NCBI RefSeq assembly: GCF_022539505.1
Contig: NC_061513.1
Location: 181,938,017 to 182,002,016 of the forward strand
Direction: 5' to 3'
Origin: Lolium rigidum
Taxonomy: Eukaryota; Streptophyta; Magnoliopsida; Poales; Poaceae
Length of the DNA stretch: 64,000 bases
A program made the position numbers and the translations under genes. Under the pieces are notes generated by a model. It was not told the DNA's origin, made no database searches, and was given only the letters and a program-made list of their open reading frames with translations. Below, one piece after another: positions 54,824 to 64,000 of this stretch (position 1 is its first letter; each line of letters starts with the position of its first letter).

Positions 54824-57040
54824 AGGCCGGTATACTACTTGAGCGAGGTGCTCTCCCTCTCAAAACAAAATTACCCTCACTTCCAGAAAATGACCTATGG
54901 CGTGTTCATGGCCGCCACAAAGCTCAAGCACTACTTTGAAGAGCACCCCATGAAGGTGGTGAGTGAGGCACCCATTTTAGATATCATGTGCAACAAGGAT
55001 GCCCGCGGTAGGATTGCCAAATGGGCAATTCAGCTATCACCGTACGTACCGGTATACGAAAGAAGAGACGCCATAAAATCACAAGCCTTGGCTGATTTCC
55101 TGGTTGATTGGGCAGAAATGCAATACAAACCGCCGGAACAAAAAATAGAATACTGGAAGATGCACTTTGATGGATCCAAACTCAAAGAGGGTCTGGGTGC
55201 CGGTGTGGTTCTTACTTCACCTAAGGGAGATCATCTCCGGTATGTTCTGCAAGTGCATTTCAGGGCATCAAACAACGTCGCTGAATACGAGGCTCTGATT
55301 CATGGGCTCAAGGTCGCAAAAGAAATCGGTGCACACCGGATCATTTGCTATGGTGATTCAGATCTTGTGGTTCAACAATGTTCCGGAGATTGGGACGCAA
55401 AAGATGCCAACATGGCCTCCTACCGGTTTCACGTGCAAAAGATTGCCGGATTCTTCGAGGGGTGTGAGTTTCACCATGTGCCGCGCGCGGAAAATGAAGC
55501 CGCGGATACGCTTTCTAAACTGGGCTCCTCTAGGCAAGAGATTCCTCCCGGAGTGGTTTTGGCTCACCTAAGGACGCCATCGATTAAACCAAGTCCGGAA
55601 TCAGAGTCAATTTTTGTACCGGAGTCACACGTTGTGCCGATGGACATTGACGAAGGAAACCCAGGGACTGCTCCGGCAAACCCGGGGACTACAGTATCTA
55701 AGCCGGGAGAGGCAATGCTGGTAGATAATATGGAGATAGACGTACCGGTGTTTCTGGTTCGAGAAGCACCATCTTGGGTTAAACCTATTAAGGAATTCCT
55801 GGTCGACGACACCTTGTCGGTTGATGAAAATGAATCGAGAAGGGTCCAGAGGAGGTCCAAGGCTTACACCATCATCAATGGTGAGGTCTACACAATAAGT
55901 GTTACAGGTGTCCTCCAAAGGTGTGTGGAACCGGAAGAGGGAAAAGAGATGCTTGTGGAAATTCACCAAGGGGAATGTGTGCATCATGCGTCATCAAGGG
56001 CGCTGGTGGCAAAAGTGTTCCGGTATGGGTTCTACTGGCCCACGGCACTGGAAAACGCTGAGGATTTGGTGCGAAGATGCAATGGGTGCCAGCGGTACGC
56101 CAAACAAAACCATACCCCAGCATCCGGTTTGAAAACTATACCGTTAACCTGGCCGTTTGCTGTTTGGTGCCTTGACATGGTTGGCCCATTCAAAATGTCA
56201 AGAGGAAAAATGACCCACATCCTAGTGATGGTGGATAAGTTCACCAAGTGGCTTGAAGTGAAACCTATCGCAAAGTGTGATGGGCATACGGCGGTGAAAT
56301 TCTTGAAAGATGTAATCTTGCGGTATGGCTACCCGCACAGCATTATCACTGACAATGGAACAAACTTTGCTCAGGGAGAGTTCAAAAGATTTTGTGAGGA
56401 TAACAACATCCAGCTGGATTTATGCTCAGTCGCACACCCGCAAGGCAATGACCAAGTGGAAAGAACCAATGCTTTGGTGCTTTCCGGTATCAAACCAAGC
56501 CTCATTGAACCGCTTGAAAAGATACCGGGATGTTGGCTCGATGAGCTACCATCAGTACTATGGAGCATAAGAATGACTCCGAACCGGTCCACCGGATACA
56601 CTCCGTTTTTCATGGTTTATGGGGCGGAAGCTGTAATCCCAACCGACATCATTCATGACTCTCCAAGGGTTCAACTCTATACCGAAGAGGAGGTAAAAGA
56701 GGCCCGAGAAAATGACGTGGACTTGCTAGAAAAAGCAAGAGAGCTGGCTTTGGAAAGAACAACCATATACCAGCAGAACCTCAGACGCTATCATAGCCGG
56801 AAGGTTAATCCAAGAGTGTTCCGGGAAGGAGACCTAGTGCTACGCATAAGGCAGCGCACTGAGGGGCGCCACAAACTCCCACCTCCGTGGGAGGGACCCT
56901 TCATTGTGAGAAAGGCTCTACACAATGATGCCTACTACTTGATCGATGCACATGAATCAAAGAAGGGAAAGGCAGACAGGTCTGGAGAGGAGACCAAGCG
57001 CCCATGGAACATAGCTTTGCTGCGTCCTTTCTATTCCTGA
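54824..57040 (+). pseudogene. RNase H, archaeal-type RNase H and integrase of element T
   Basis: Open from the TAG to 57040 in the same frame. First, the ordinary RNase H/connection part (~54826-55110; YPHFQKMTYGVFMAATKLKHYF, SQALADFLVDW). Second, a separate RNase H with complete carboxylates (~55160-55545): MHFDGSK, NNVAEYEALIHGL, CYGDSDLVVQQ, AENEAADTLSKL. A Pro/Ser-rich spacer follows. Integrase: zinc region (ECVHHASSRA, RRCNGCQR), core Asp in CLDMVGPF (~56174), Asp in TDNGTNF (~56351), Glu in QVERTN (~56459), and C-terminal GDLVLRIRQR and PPWEGPFIV. It ends ALLRPFYS-TGA. AATAAA lies at 57084-57089. The 733-residue block is intact; only upstream stops disable it. Confidence 0.9.
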
Positions 57041-57742
57041 GGAAGTGCTGTAAGGAGTTCCTTTTTGTACCTTATTTGCTATGAATAAAAGATGCCGGCA
57101 CCTCGAATGAATCTCGGGGACTGCCTCTACCGAAATTGCATGCAATGTGTTTATTTTTTCAGTTTACCGGTTGCTTGTTGGACATTTTTTCTTTCCGGTT
57201 TAGTAACGTGCTAAACCTACCGGAGTCTTCGACTTTGCTGCTATCCGAAACCCGGCTTCATGGCAAGCAAGATAAACCGGAAGAAACTAAGCACGCGAAA
57301 CACGAAGAGAGGAAGTGGGAACAAACAATCCGGAAAAGTGTAACTAACCCCGATTATACCGGTTTTTTGTGAAAAATTTCGAGTTATTTCTAAGTTCAAG
57401 AAAGTGCTTGCTTGGCAAAAGAACTTTGTGACTCATACGCCAAAACACCCAGAGAGGTAGGCAGAGCCAAAGCAAAAGAACCAAGTGTGCATCAGATTGG
57501 ATGCGGAAACAATTCCGGAATCTTCACGGTGCAAGATCAAATCAAACAATAAGCAAAGTGCTAAGATAGCATACGAACTTAATTTGATAAGCTACCGGTA
57601 TAAAAAACACCGGCATAAAAGTTGTAGCACAACCAAAAGAGATGCTAAGTTTTATATTACATCAAATACCCCGGCATTCCGGGGTAGAATTTAACAGATT
57701 GTTTTAAGGCAGCAGGTGTAGCAAGTACACAACAAGAGACAT
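57041..57742. other. Intergenic region between pol and the convergent antisense gene of T
   Basis: No gene. AATAAA at 57084-57089, 44 nt past the integrase stop, is a possible polyadenylation signal. A perfect hairpin CCCCGG-CATT-CCGGGG lies at 57669-57684. ACCGG/CCGGT words are very frequent. Confidence 0.6.
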
Positions 57743-60700
57743 TCAGAAAGCAGGGGGCTGCAGGCCGGCTTCGGGAGCTTCCGGAGGGGTATCGCCTTCT
57801 ACCGGAGGGACATCGTCTTCTCCGGCTTCCTTATCCTCCTCCTCATCAATCTCTTCTTCCTCGTCGTCGGTGAGCGCATCCCTGACGTCGGGAGGAGGAG
57901 GGATGAAGGTGTGGATGTGGGCGCACTCCGCAATCTGGTAGGCGCGGTCCTTCCGCTTTGCGGTTAGGACTGGATCCTTATCAGTGGGAGCATCACCGCG
58001 AAGGCTGTGGAGGGCGTCCAGGTCCAGGTCTTCGTACCAAGAACAGGCAACGCGTAGTGCTGCATCTGCTCCGGCACGGGCCGCTGAGAACTTCCACTCA
58101 CGGATCCTCCGGCCAGCATCCTTCAGGCGTTCGGAGGTGAGCGTCAGGTTGGCCGGTATCGCCTCCTCAGGCCACAGCACCTTGAAGATCTGTATGGCCG
58201 CATCCGGCAGATTAACCAGGTGCTGGTCCACAGCTCGCATATGCTGGATCCGGGCAGCAAGCGCAACCAAGTGGTCATAAGCGTCCCAGGGCGCAGCCGG
58301 GTTGCTCATGGCTTGCTCAGCCCTGCGCTCCGTTACCTTCTTATGCGCGTGCGGCTGCGAGTCCGGAAAGAGCCCTGCAAGAAAAGAAAAAAAGGAAAAA
58401 TAAGGACATGTTGCCGGAAGATATAAGCTTGTAAGCGAAAGAGGGAAAGAAAAATACTTACTGAGGGCCAGGGCATCGGCCTGCATGACCAACCGGTCAT
58501 ATTCAGCCTGATCCGTGGTCAGGGTGGCGATCCGGTCTTGTGCCTCTTTCCGCGCCACGGTCTCCTCCTCCAGCTCCGCCCGCAGCATCGCGCTGCTGTC
58601 GGTATACTCCTTCAAGGACTCATCAAGCTTGGCCTCAGCAGCAACCTGGGCCTCCTTGAGCTCCCGCGAGTGCCGGAGTTCAGCCTGCATGAGTTGGTCC
58701 TTCAGCCCGGCGATGACAACCTCCTGGGCATCCATAGCTTTGCGGTGCTCCGAGGCAAGCTGCTCCTTTTCAGATGGAATCCGGAAAAGAAATGTTAACA
58801 AAAATATAACCGGTAGATTAAAGAGAGGCAAGACAACCGGAAGAGAAATCCGTACCCTTGAGCGTGGAGAGCTGAGCAGTGAGGTTCTCCAAGGAGGCTT
58901 CCGGGAGAGCTGGTGTGTAAAAAAATTCTAAGTACTGAACGAAAAAGCAACCGGTAAAAAGATGCCGGAGGCGCGGAAACTAACCTTGGCACTTGTTGTG
59001 GGCCTCAGAGAGGTACCGATGCTCCCACAGAAGCTCCTCGAAGAGCTGCTTCCGGGCGTCCAGCGTGCTCTGTTCAAGTTAAAAAGTTCCGGTAAGAAGT
59101 TGCCGGTATAAAAAAAAATTGCGCTAAGAGCTGCGCTCTCAACCCGAAACTCGGGGACTGGGTTATGCCGGTTTTTTGTGTTTCTAAGAAAGTTTCGCGC
59201 TAAGAACTGCGTTCTCAACCCGAAACTCGGGGACTAAGAGGATATACATATAAATGGGAAGATTGAAAACCGGCTTAGATTTAAAGAACTTTGAGGTTTA
59301 TGCAACTTACCACCACATTGTTGTTGGCATCATGCCACGCGGTGTCAAACTCTTTGACCGCGCGCCTAAGCCGGCCAAAGTGTTGCCCGGTGCTCCGAGG
59401 GCCTGCAGGGTCAACCACCTGCAGCTTGTCCTTCCCGAGGCCGCGCGTCGCTGGGGACAGGTCTGCCTGATTCCACTTTTCAGCGTAGTCAAGCAGATGG
59501 CCCAGGTCAGCTCCTCCGCGGTTAAGCTCGGTGATCCGGCCCACCTGAGCTGAGGCCGTCTCACCGGCCACAATGGCGGCGCGGCCGGCGTGCAGTACAA
59601 GAGACCGCGAGCCGGAGGGAGGAGCGGTTGCAGCCGTTACCACCGTGGCGAGTTCCTGCGCAGTGAGCTTGGCGCCCTCTGGCGCAGTTGGCTTGAAGGT
59701 AGCTGGCTTGCCGGCTGAGGTTGCCGAAGGAGATGCCGGTGTGGCCTTGGTTGGCGCAGGAGCTTCAGGTGCTTCCTTTGCCGGAGCAGAGCTTGCCGGC
59801 GCGGAAGGATCCGGCACGGTCTTGGAGGGGGAGGAAGCAGGTGCTTTCTTATTTTTCTTCTTCGGGACGGGAGGAACCAGAGGTCCGCCCTCCCGGCATC
59901 TTCAGTGTCGGCGCCGATGTTGCTGGCGCCGGCGTCTCTGGCTTCTGGAGGGGAAGATAAATCCGCCTCCGCGCGGTGGTCAGTAGGTTCAGGGGCCGCG
60001 CGCCCCGCACTTGTGTTGCCTCCCAGAGGGGAGGCAGGAGATTTGCCGGCACCAGATGGTACCGGGCTTGCCTGAGGAGGAGGTGAGGCCCTGGCGGCGT
60101 CCTCAGAGCCTTCCGGCCTCATGCCGGTGGCGCTCTTGGTGATGCTGAGCGTCGGCCTGAAAAGAAAGAAAAAGAAAGAATTAGAAAAAAGCAGCCGGAA
60201 AAAGAGACTCACGAAACAAAAGGAAAGAAGAAACAGAAGCTTACCCGGAAGGAACCGGCATCTCTCGCTTCCGGTAATGCTTCACGGTGCCCCTCTTCCC
60301 GTCGCCTTCCTTCCGGGAGCGCTTGGCAGCTGGAGCCTCACCGGAGCCGGCTTCGGGTGCCGGTGCCTTGTTCTTCTGGCCCCGAGAGGTAAGATTGTCC
60401 AGGAATTTCTGGCCAACCTCGGCCTGCAGAGGGGTGGCGCGCTCCACAACCTGTGGGTTGGTGCTGGCTGAGGGGAGATCTACAGAGAGACAGTATATGA
60501 GGAAGCGAAAGAACAAAGTACCTCAAGTATAGAGACATCGTCGTCAGAACCGGTATCGTTGGCTGAAAAGTTACCGGGGCGCAGCGTATGGGTGCGGCCC
60601 ATCTTGTGCTTGTTCCCGATCACGTAAGGATCTGGGTCCACCTCGTCCAGCGAGCGCTTGCGGCAAGGGCCTCGTGCCTCCACGGCAATGCGAGGAAAGC

Positions 60701-61894
60701 GCTCGCAGGCCTGAAAAAGAAAAAAAGTCAGTTAGTTACACATCAAAAGGCTACCGGGAAAATAATCCGGATTGCTTAAGTTCTTACTTCGGTAGATGGA
60801 GGATTCATGGAGCTGAGGGGAAGGAGGCCCCAGTCCCACTCCATCGGCATGTCGGTTTGGCAGATTTGCCTAGCCTTGAGCACCACGTCAGCTTTGCTTA
60901 GGGCGCAACTGGTGATCTTAGTTGGATCGCGGGGGCCGCACATCTGGCTCATCTTGTGAACCCGACATTGGAGGGGGAGCACCCGGCGTGAGATGAACGC
61001 GCAGATGATATCGTCGGAACTGACGTCCGTGTCCCTCTTGAGCTGCTCCAGGAACCGAACAATCCGGTTGGTTTCGATATGGGAAGTTCCCGGATTGTAC
61101 TTCCAGTTGGCCTCCGATGGCGTACCCGGATGGTAGGCCGGCAGATTGATGAAGTCGTCGGCGCCCTTGTTCCTCACGTAGAAGAAGGTCTGTTGCCATG
61201 CCCGGCATGACTCCAGACCGGAGAGTTTGAAAAAAGGGCTCCCATGGCGGGCGCCCATGATGCAAGATCCGCATTGGACCGGAGGTTTTCGCTTGGGAAT
61301 GTTTTTTCCTTGGACCAAGTTGATCCGAAGGCAGAAGAAGCGAGCGAAAGCTTCTTTTGTAGGGAGGAAACCTATGTAGGCATCCATGAAAGAAACAAAG
61401 CAAGAAAGATAAAAAAAAATGGCATTGTCAGGAAGGTGATGAGGTTGGAGTTGGTAAAAATCAAGAAATTGGCGAAAGAAGTTAGAAGCCGGAAGGCCGA
61501 AGCCGCGCTCAAAGTGAGCAGAGAAAACTACATACTCTCCGGGTTCAGGCACGGGTTCCACCTCGTCGCCTGGAATCCGGCAAGACACCTGTGCCGGTAT
61601 CCTGCGGGAGTTGTACAACCAGTCGATCTCCGTCTGCTTTACGTCGGAGCCCTTCCAGGCTCCGCGGGTGATCGCAGCCAAGTTCGCACCGGAACCTTGG
61701 CCGAAGCTGCTGGCCTCCTGGCCCCTTCCGGTACCGGCTTCCGGAGCGGACGAGGAAGCTTCCATCCGGGCGAGTTCAGCCTCGAGCCCGTCGGAGGCCT
61801 GGTCGGCAGAGATTTCTTCCACGGAAGATACGGAGGGGGTCTCGCTGTGATGGCTGCTGGCGGCTGGTTCGGAAAGATACTCTTCGGTAGACAT
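57743..61894 (-). CDS. Spliced antisense gene of T (putative gypsy-type transposon protein, Transposase_28-like)
   Basis: Minus-strand gene read as about eight exons: 61894-60788, 60710-60522, 60479-60245, 60156-59311, 59069-58985, 58909-58856, ~58784-58462, 58374-57743. Most junctions show GT...AG with pyrimidine-rich acceptors, for example donor GTAAGAAC at 60787 and acceptor CTTTTTCAG at 60711. Exon 1 (369 codons) has an acidic/Ser N-terminus, then IDWLYNSRRIPAQVSCRIP, FERGFGLPASNFFRQFLDFYQLQ and AIFFYLSCFVSFMDAYIGF, which I recognise as the putative gypsy-type transposon domain. Middle exons are Pro/Ala/Lys-rich. Exons 5-7 form a long coiled coil. Exon 8 ends in an acidic tail (EEEEIDEEEDKEAGEDD). 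Problems: intron 2 would be only 42 nt and the frames do not join, a one-base slip lies in exon 4 (~59890), and the exon 7 acceptor is unclear. Antisense genes are known in Tat elements; the function is unknown. Confidence 0.72.
59121..59236. repeat. Direct repeat in intron 4 of the antisense gene
   Basis: Two ~40-bp units, 59121-59160 and 59197-59236 (period 76), both GCGCTAAGA(G/A)CTGCG then TCTCAACCCGAAACTCGGGGACT, with two to three differences. CTCGGGGACTG also occurs after pol (57114-57124). Confidence 0.75.
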
Positions 61895-62714
61895 TCAAGT
61901 CTAAAGATACCCAAATCTACCTAAAAACAGATTTCCCAAGATCTAACCTCGCGCGAAGATCTACGAGTAAGAGAAAAACCAAAAGAAAAGGGAAGGTAAA
62001 TCCCCTACCAGCTGAAGAACTAGGAGGCAAAGAGAAGAGAGTAAAGAGGCGTTAAAGCTAACCTGAGGCGGCGGAGGACGTTGAGGACGACGACCGCCGG
62101 ACCGGGGGCAAGCTAGCAGACGTTGGTGATGAACAAAGAACGAGGAAGAGGGAGTGCCGTGAGGCGCTCGATGCAGTAACGGCAGAGGCGCTGCGGAGAA
62201 TCTCTGCGCAGCGGAGCTCGGTGGAGTTGCTGCGGAAGTTCGTCGGGGGGCAACGCTCTGGCGGCGAACGACGGCGGCGGAAGCGCAAGGGGCAAAGGCT
62301 CAGAGCGCGTGAGAAGTGGTGAGTGCGGAGAAGAAGAGGAGAAGGAACCGCTTCGCCCTTAAATAGGGAAGAGAAGTAGTGGGCCAGAAACCGCTGGGCC
62401 GTGACGGTTCGCTTCGTGGGCCGCCACGTGGCGCGGAAATACACGCGCAGGAAACAGAAAGACACAGGGAGGCCACACGGATCCGGAACGACGGCGAGGA
62501 TCCGGTGTGGCGCCATAAATGCTAGCGCAGAAGTCGAAGGGAACTGACCCCTAACACTGCTGCGTCAGGAACAGTGCGCATGTCACTGACAGGCACTGTG
62601 TCCGAGAAATTCTCGACTTCGCCGAGGAGAGTTTAATGACAAAGATGCCGGAAAAGCTCGGTATGAAAAGACATAAGTTCGGCAAAGATGCCGGAAAACT
62701 TGAACCGCGTACCG
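61895..62714 (-). promoter_or_regulatory. Promoter and 5' leader of the antisense gene of T
   Basis: No coding sequence supported. On the minus strand TATTTAA (62359-62365), in CTTCCC-TATTTAA-GGGCG, is a TATA-like box ~465 nt before the ATG at 61894. The leader between is GC- and purine-rich. Upstream (62366-62714) lies GC-rich and ACCGG-rich sequence that would continue to the 3' LTR of T had X not interrupted it. Confidence 0.6.
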
Positions 62715-64000
62715 TGTGGTGACCCTGCATACCACTGCATGTTGTAGTATGCCAGTCGTTGATATAACATTCACGAAGTACCATTCCGCAAATATTACAT
62801 CCCTCAGAGTAGTACAACAGAACATAGCAGGGTCCATAACTCATTCACTTATTATTACAAGCATCAAACATATATTGTCTTGGAGCTCCTCTTGGGTCCT
62901 CAGAGGAATACTCCTGGGTTCGAGGTGAACCCAACTTAGCTTACAATATAAGAGTCTCATTAAACTATACATTTATTGCCTCGAGCAGCTAAATACTAGA
63001 GTTCGGGCTGCTTGGTTTCTGCTACTATCGGATATCTCTAGGCTTGTTCTCCTCCGGAAGCCTCCCCTGATCTGTAGACTATGAGATAGTCTACGCCTTC
63101 AACACCTCCCCGAGAGGTCCGGTTCATCGTAACCGATGATCTCGGCTCCTTCATTGTTGTCGTAGTCCTCCTCCAGACGATTCAGACAATCTAAGCATGG
63201 GATTTAAGAGTGGTATGAGTACGAGCGTACTCAACAAGTTCATTATAGATAAGAGGTGTTTAATGCATTAGCTACGATATTAGGCCAGAAAGTCTAATAC
63301 CAATGCAAGTTTTGATAAACATTTCTTCAGGAGATTGCTTTTATTTCAAAGAGCTATGTCCGTCAGCCTTCACCGGTTTACTAGAACTTCATGGAGCTCC
63401 TTTCCGGCCGCGTTCGCAGTTCCTTATCCCGGAACGAGGGAGTGACGAGTCACAGCTTCTTTACACTCGCAGAGGTGTGTTGCTTTACCCATAAGAGATC
63501 TTAACCTTGGTGCCAACCGGGCAGCTTTCCCGTTCACACTTCCTTCGGTGTGAGGCCCGGTATAAGGTCTAGCCAATCATGTTCCTCCGCTACCTCGAAC
63601 ACCCACCCTTTGTTGCATGCCCCGACCCTGGGTCCACGCCGGTCCCATTATTCCTGTAGATTTCAAGGTGGACCCCGACCACGACGACAGTGCTGGGCTC
63701 TACCATACACGCCTACGCCGGTAGCTGCAACCCATCATAGAACGCAATACTGTGGGGACTTAGGACTCCCCAGCCTCACCGCATGCTCCTTCGGGCGACA
63801 AGTGTACTACGGACAATGCCGTGGGGACTTAGGACTCCCCAGCCTCACCGCTTGCCCCCTTGGATTACAAGTGTACTACGGTAAAGCGCATCCGTTGATG
63901 AACGAGAGGTGGAAACACTTTTGACTACTCCGTCCCACTCCGGATCTTATGGTTAACACGGGTATTACTAGCACAAGAATCATCGGCGACATTTGTTGTT
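62715..64000. mobile_element. Element X: LTR of another retrotransposon, cut by the window end
   Basis: Sequence style changes abruptly at TGTGGTGACCC (62715). Read on the minus strand it would end ...GGGTCACCACA, a normal LTR end, so this is probably a minus-strand LTR of at least 1286 bp. It contains a perfect hairpin GTAGACTAT-GAG-ATAGTCTAC (63074-63094) and the tandem repeat below. No coding frame is convincing. Confidence 0.6.
63752..63881. repeat. Two-unit tandem repeat, period 69 bp
   Basis: 63752-63812 and 63821-63881 each begin GTGGGGACTTAGGACTCCCC, continue AGCCTCACCGC and end CAAGTGTACTACGG. GGGGACTTAGGACTCCCC is itself a near-palindrome. Confidence 0.85.

Larger units (their letters stand above)
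6014..62714 (+). mobile_element. Element T: Tat-lineage Ty3/gypsy retrotransposon, split by a 43.6-kb nested insertion
   Basis: T starts at 6014 (TGTTGGGGGGACC), is interrupted at 6331 by element D, resumes after the GACGT duplication at 49892 and runs to 62714, where X begins. Order: 5' LTR, primer site, gag, protease, RT, RNase H, a second (archaeal-type) RNase H, integrase, then a multi-exon gene on the opposite strand. Dual RNase H and an antisense gene upstream of the 3' LTR are known hallmarks of the Tat lineage (Grande, Retand, Ogre relatives). The 3' LTR is not in the window. Gag-pol is inactivated by four in-frame stops and two frame changes. Confidence 0.85.

Noticed and set aside
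63550..63924. 124-codon frame with a repeated peptide (GDLGLPSLTAC).
   Set aside because: The peptide repeat just mirrors the 69-bp DNA tandem repeat within an LTR; no other coding sign.

Overview
This window is a stack of nested LTR retrotransposons from a large grass genome. I see no host gene, tRNA, rRNA or CRISPR array. A cool-season (Pooideae) grass is likely: most elements carry a primer-binding site complementary to the 3' end of plant tRNA-Asp, the LTRs start TGATACGTC, and the coding modules are Athila-type and Tat-type Ty3/gypsy. The LTR style recalls Triticeae families such as Sabrina and WHAM, but I could not compare against a repeat library, so elements are labelled by letter only.

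Layout. Z (1-3201, minus) is the 5' LTR and gag of an element whose rest lies left of the window. Y (3202-6013, plus) is a remnant with an Athila-type extra gene. T (6014-6330, resumed at 49892-62714, plus) is a Tat-lineage element with gag, protease, RT, two RNase H domains, integrase and a spliced gene on the opposite strand. D (6331-49891, minus) is inserted in the 5' LTR of T with target duplication GACGT. It has no gag-pol and instead a 264-codon reading frame with two membrane segments. A (6468-31616, plus, duplication ATATC) and E (31915-43842, minus, duplication TTGTG) are both inserted in the left LTR of D. A has gag and protease only. E has gag, protease, an Athila-type gene and a 5'-truncated LINE, but no visible RT or integrase. 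B (12013-22561, minus, duplication ATATC) is inserted in A and is the only Athila-lineage element here with a full gag-protease-RT-RNase H-integrase set. X (62715-64000) is the start of another LTR. The deepest chain is Y > T > D > A > B.

Assembly state. A run of exactly 100 N (24609-24708) separates two near-copies of one ~6.3 kb block (18290-24608 and 24709-31022), most simply an unmerged contig overlap. Most differences between the copies that I inspected sit at CAG or CTG trinucleotides and are not C-to-T changes. This looks like long-read basecalling error at CHG-methylated cytosines, and it explains part of the broken frames.

How the parts work together. A, D, E and Z lack visible RT and integrase and would need enzymes from a relative such as B. 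A, B, D and E share cis-acting architecture: tRNA-Asp primer site, an 8-bp stem-loop just before the polypurine tract, and a ~75-nt conserved motif in the 3' non-coding region. A and D share a ~2.57 kb 3' tail; B and E share a different tail. The best candidates for something undescribed are the PPT-proximal hairpin, the shared 3' motif, and the gag-less D element with its putative membrane protein.
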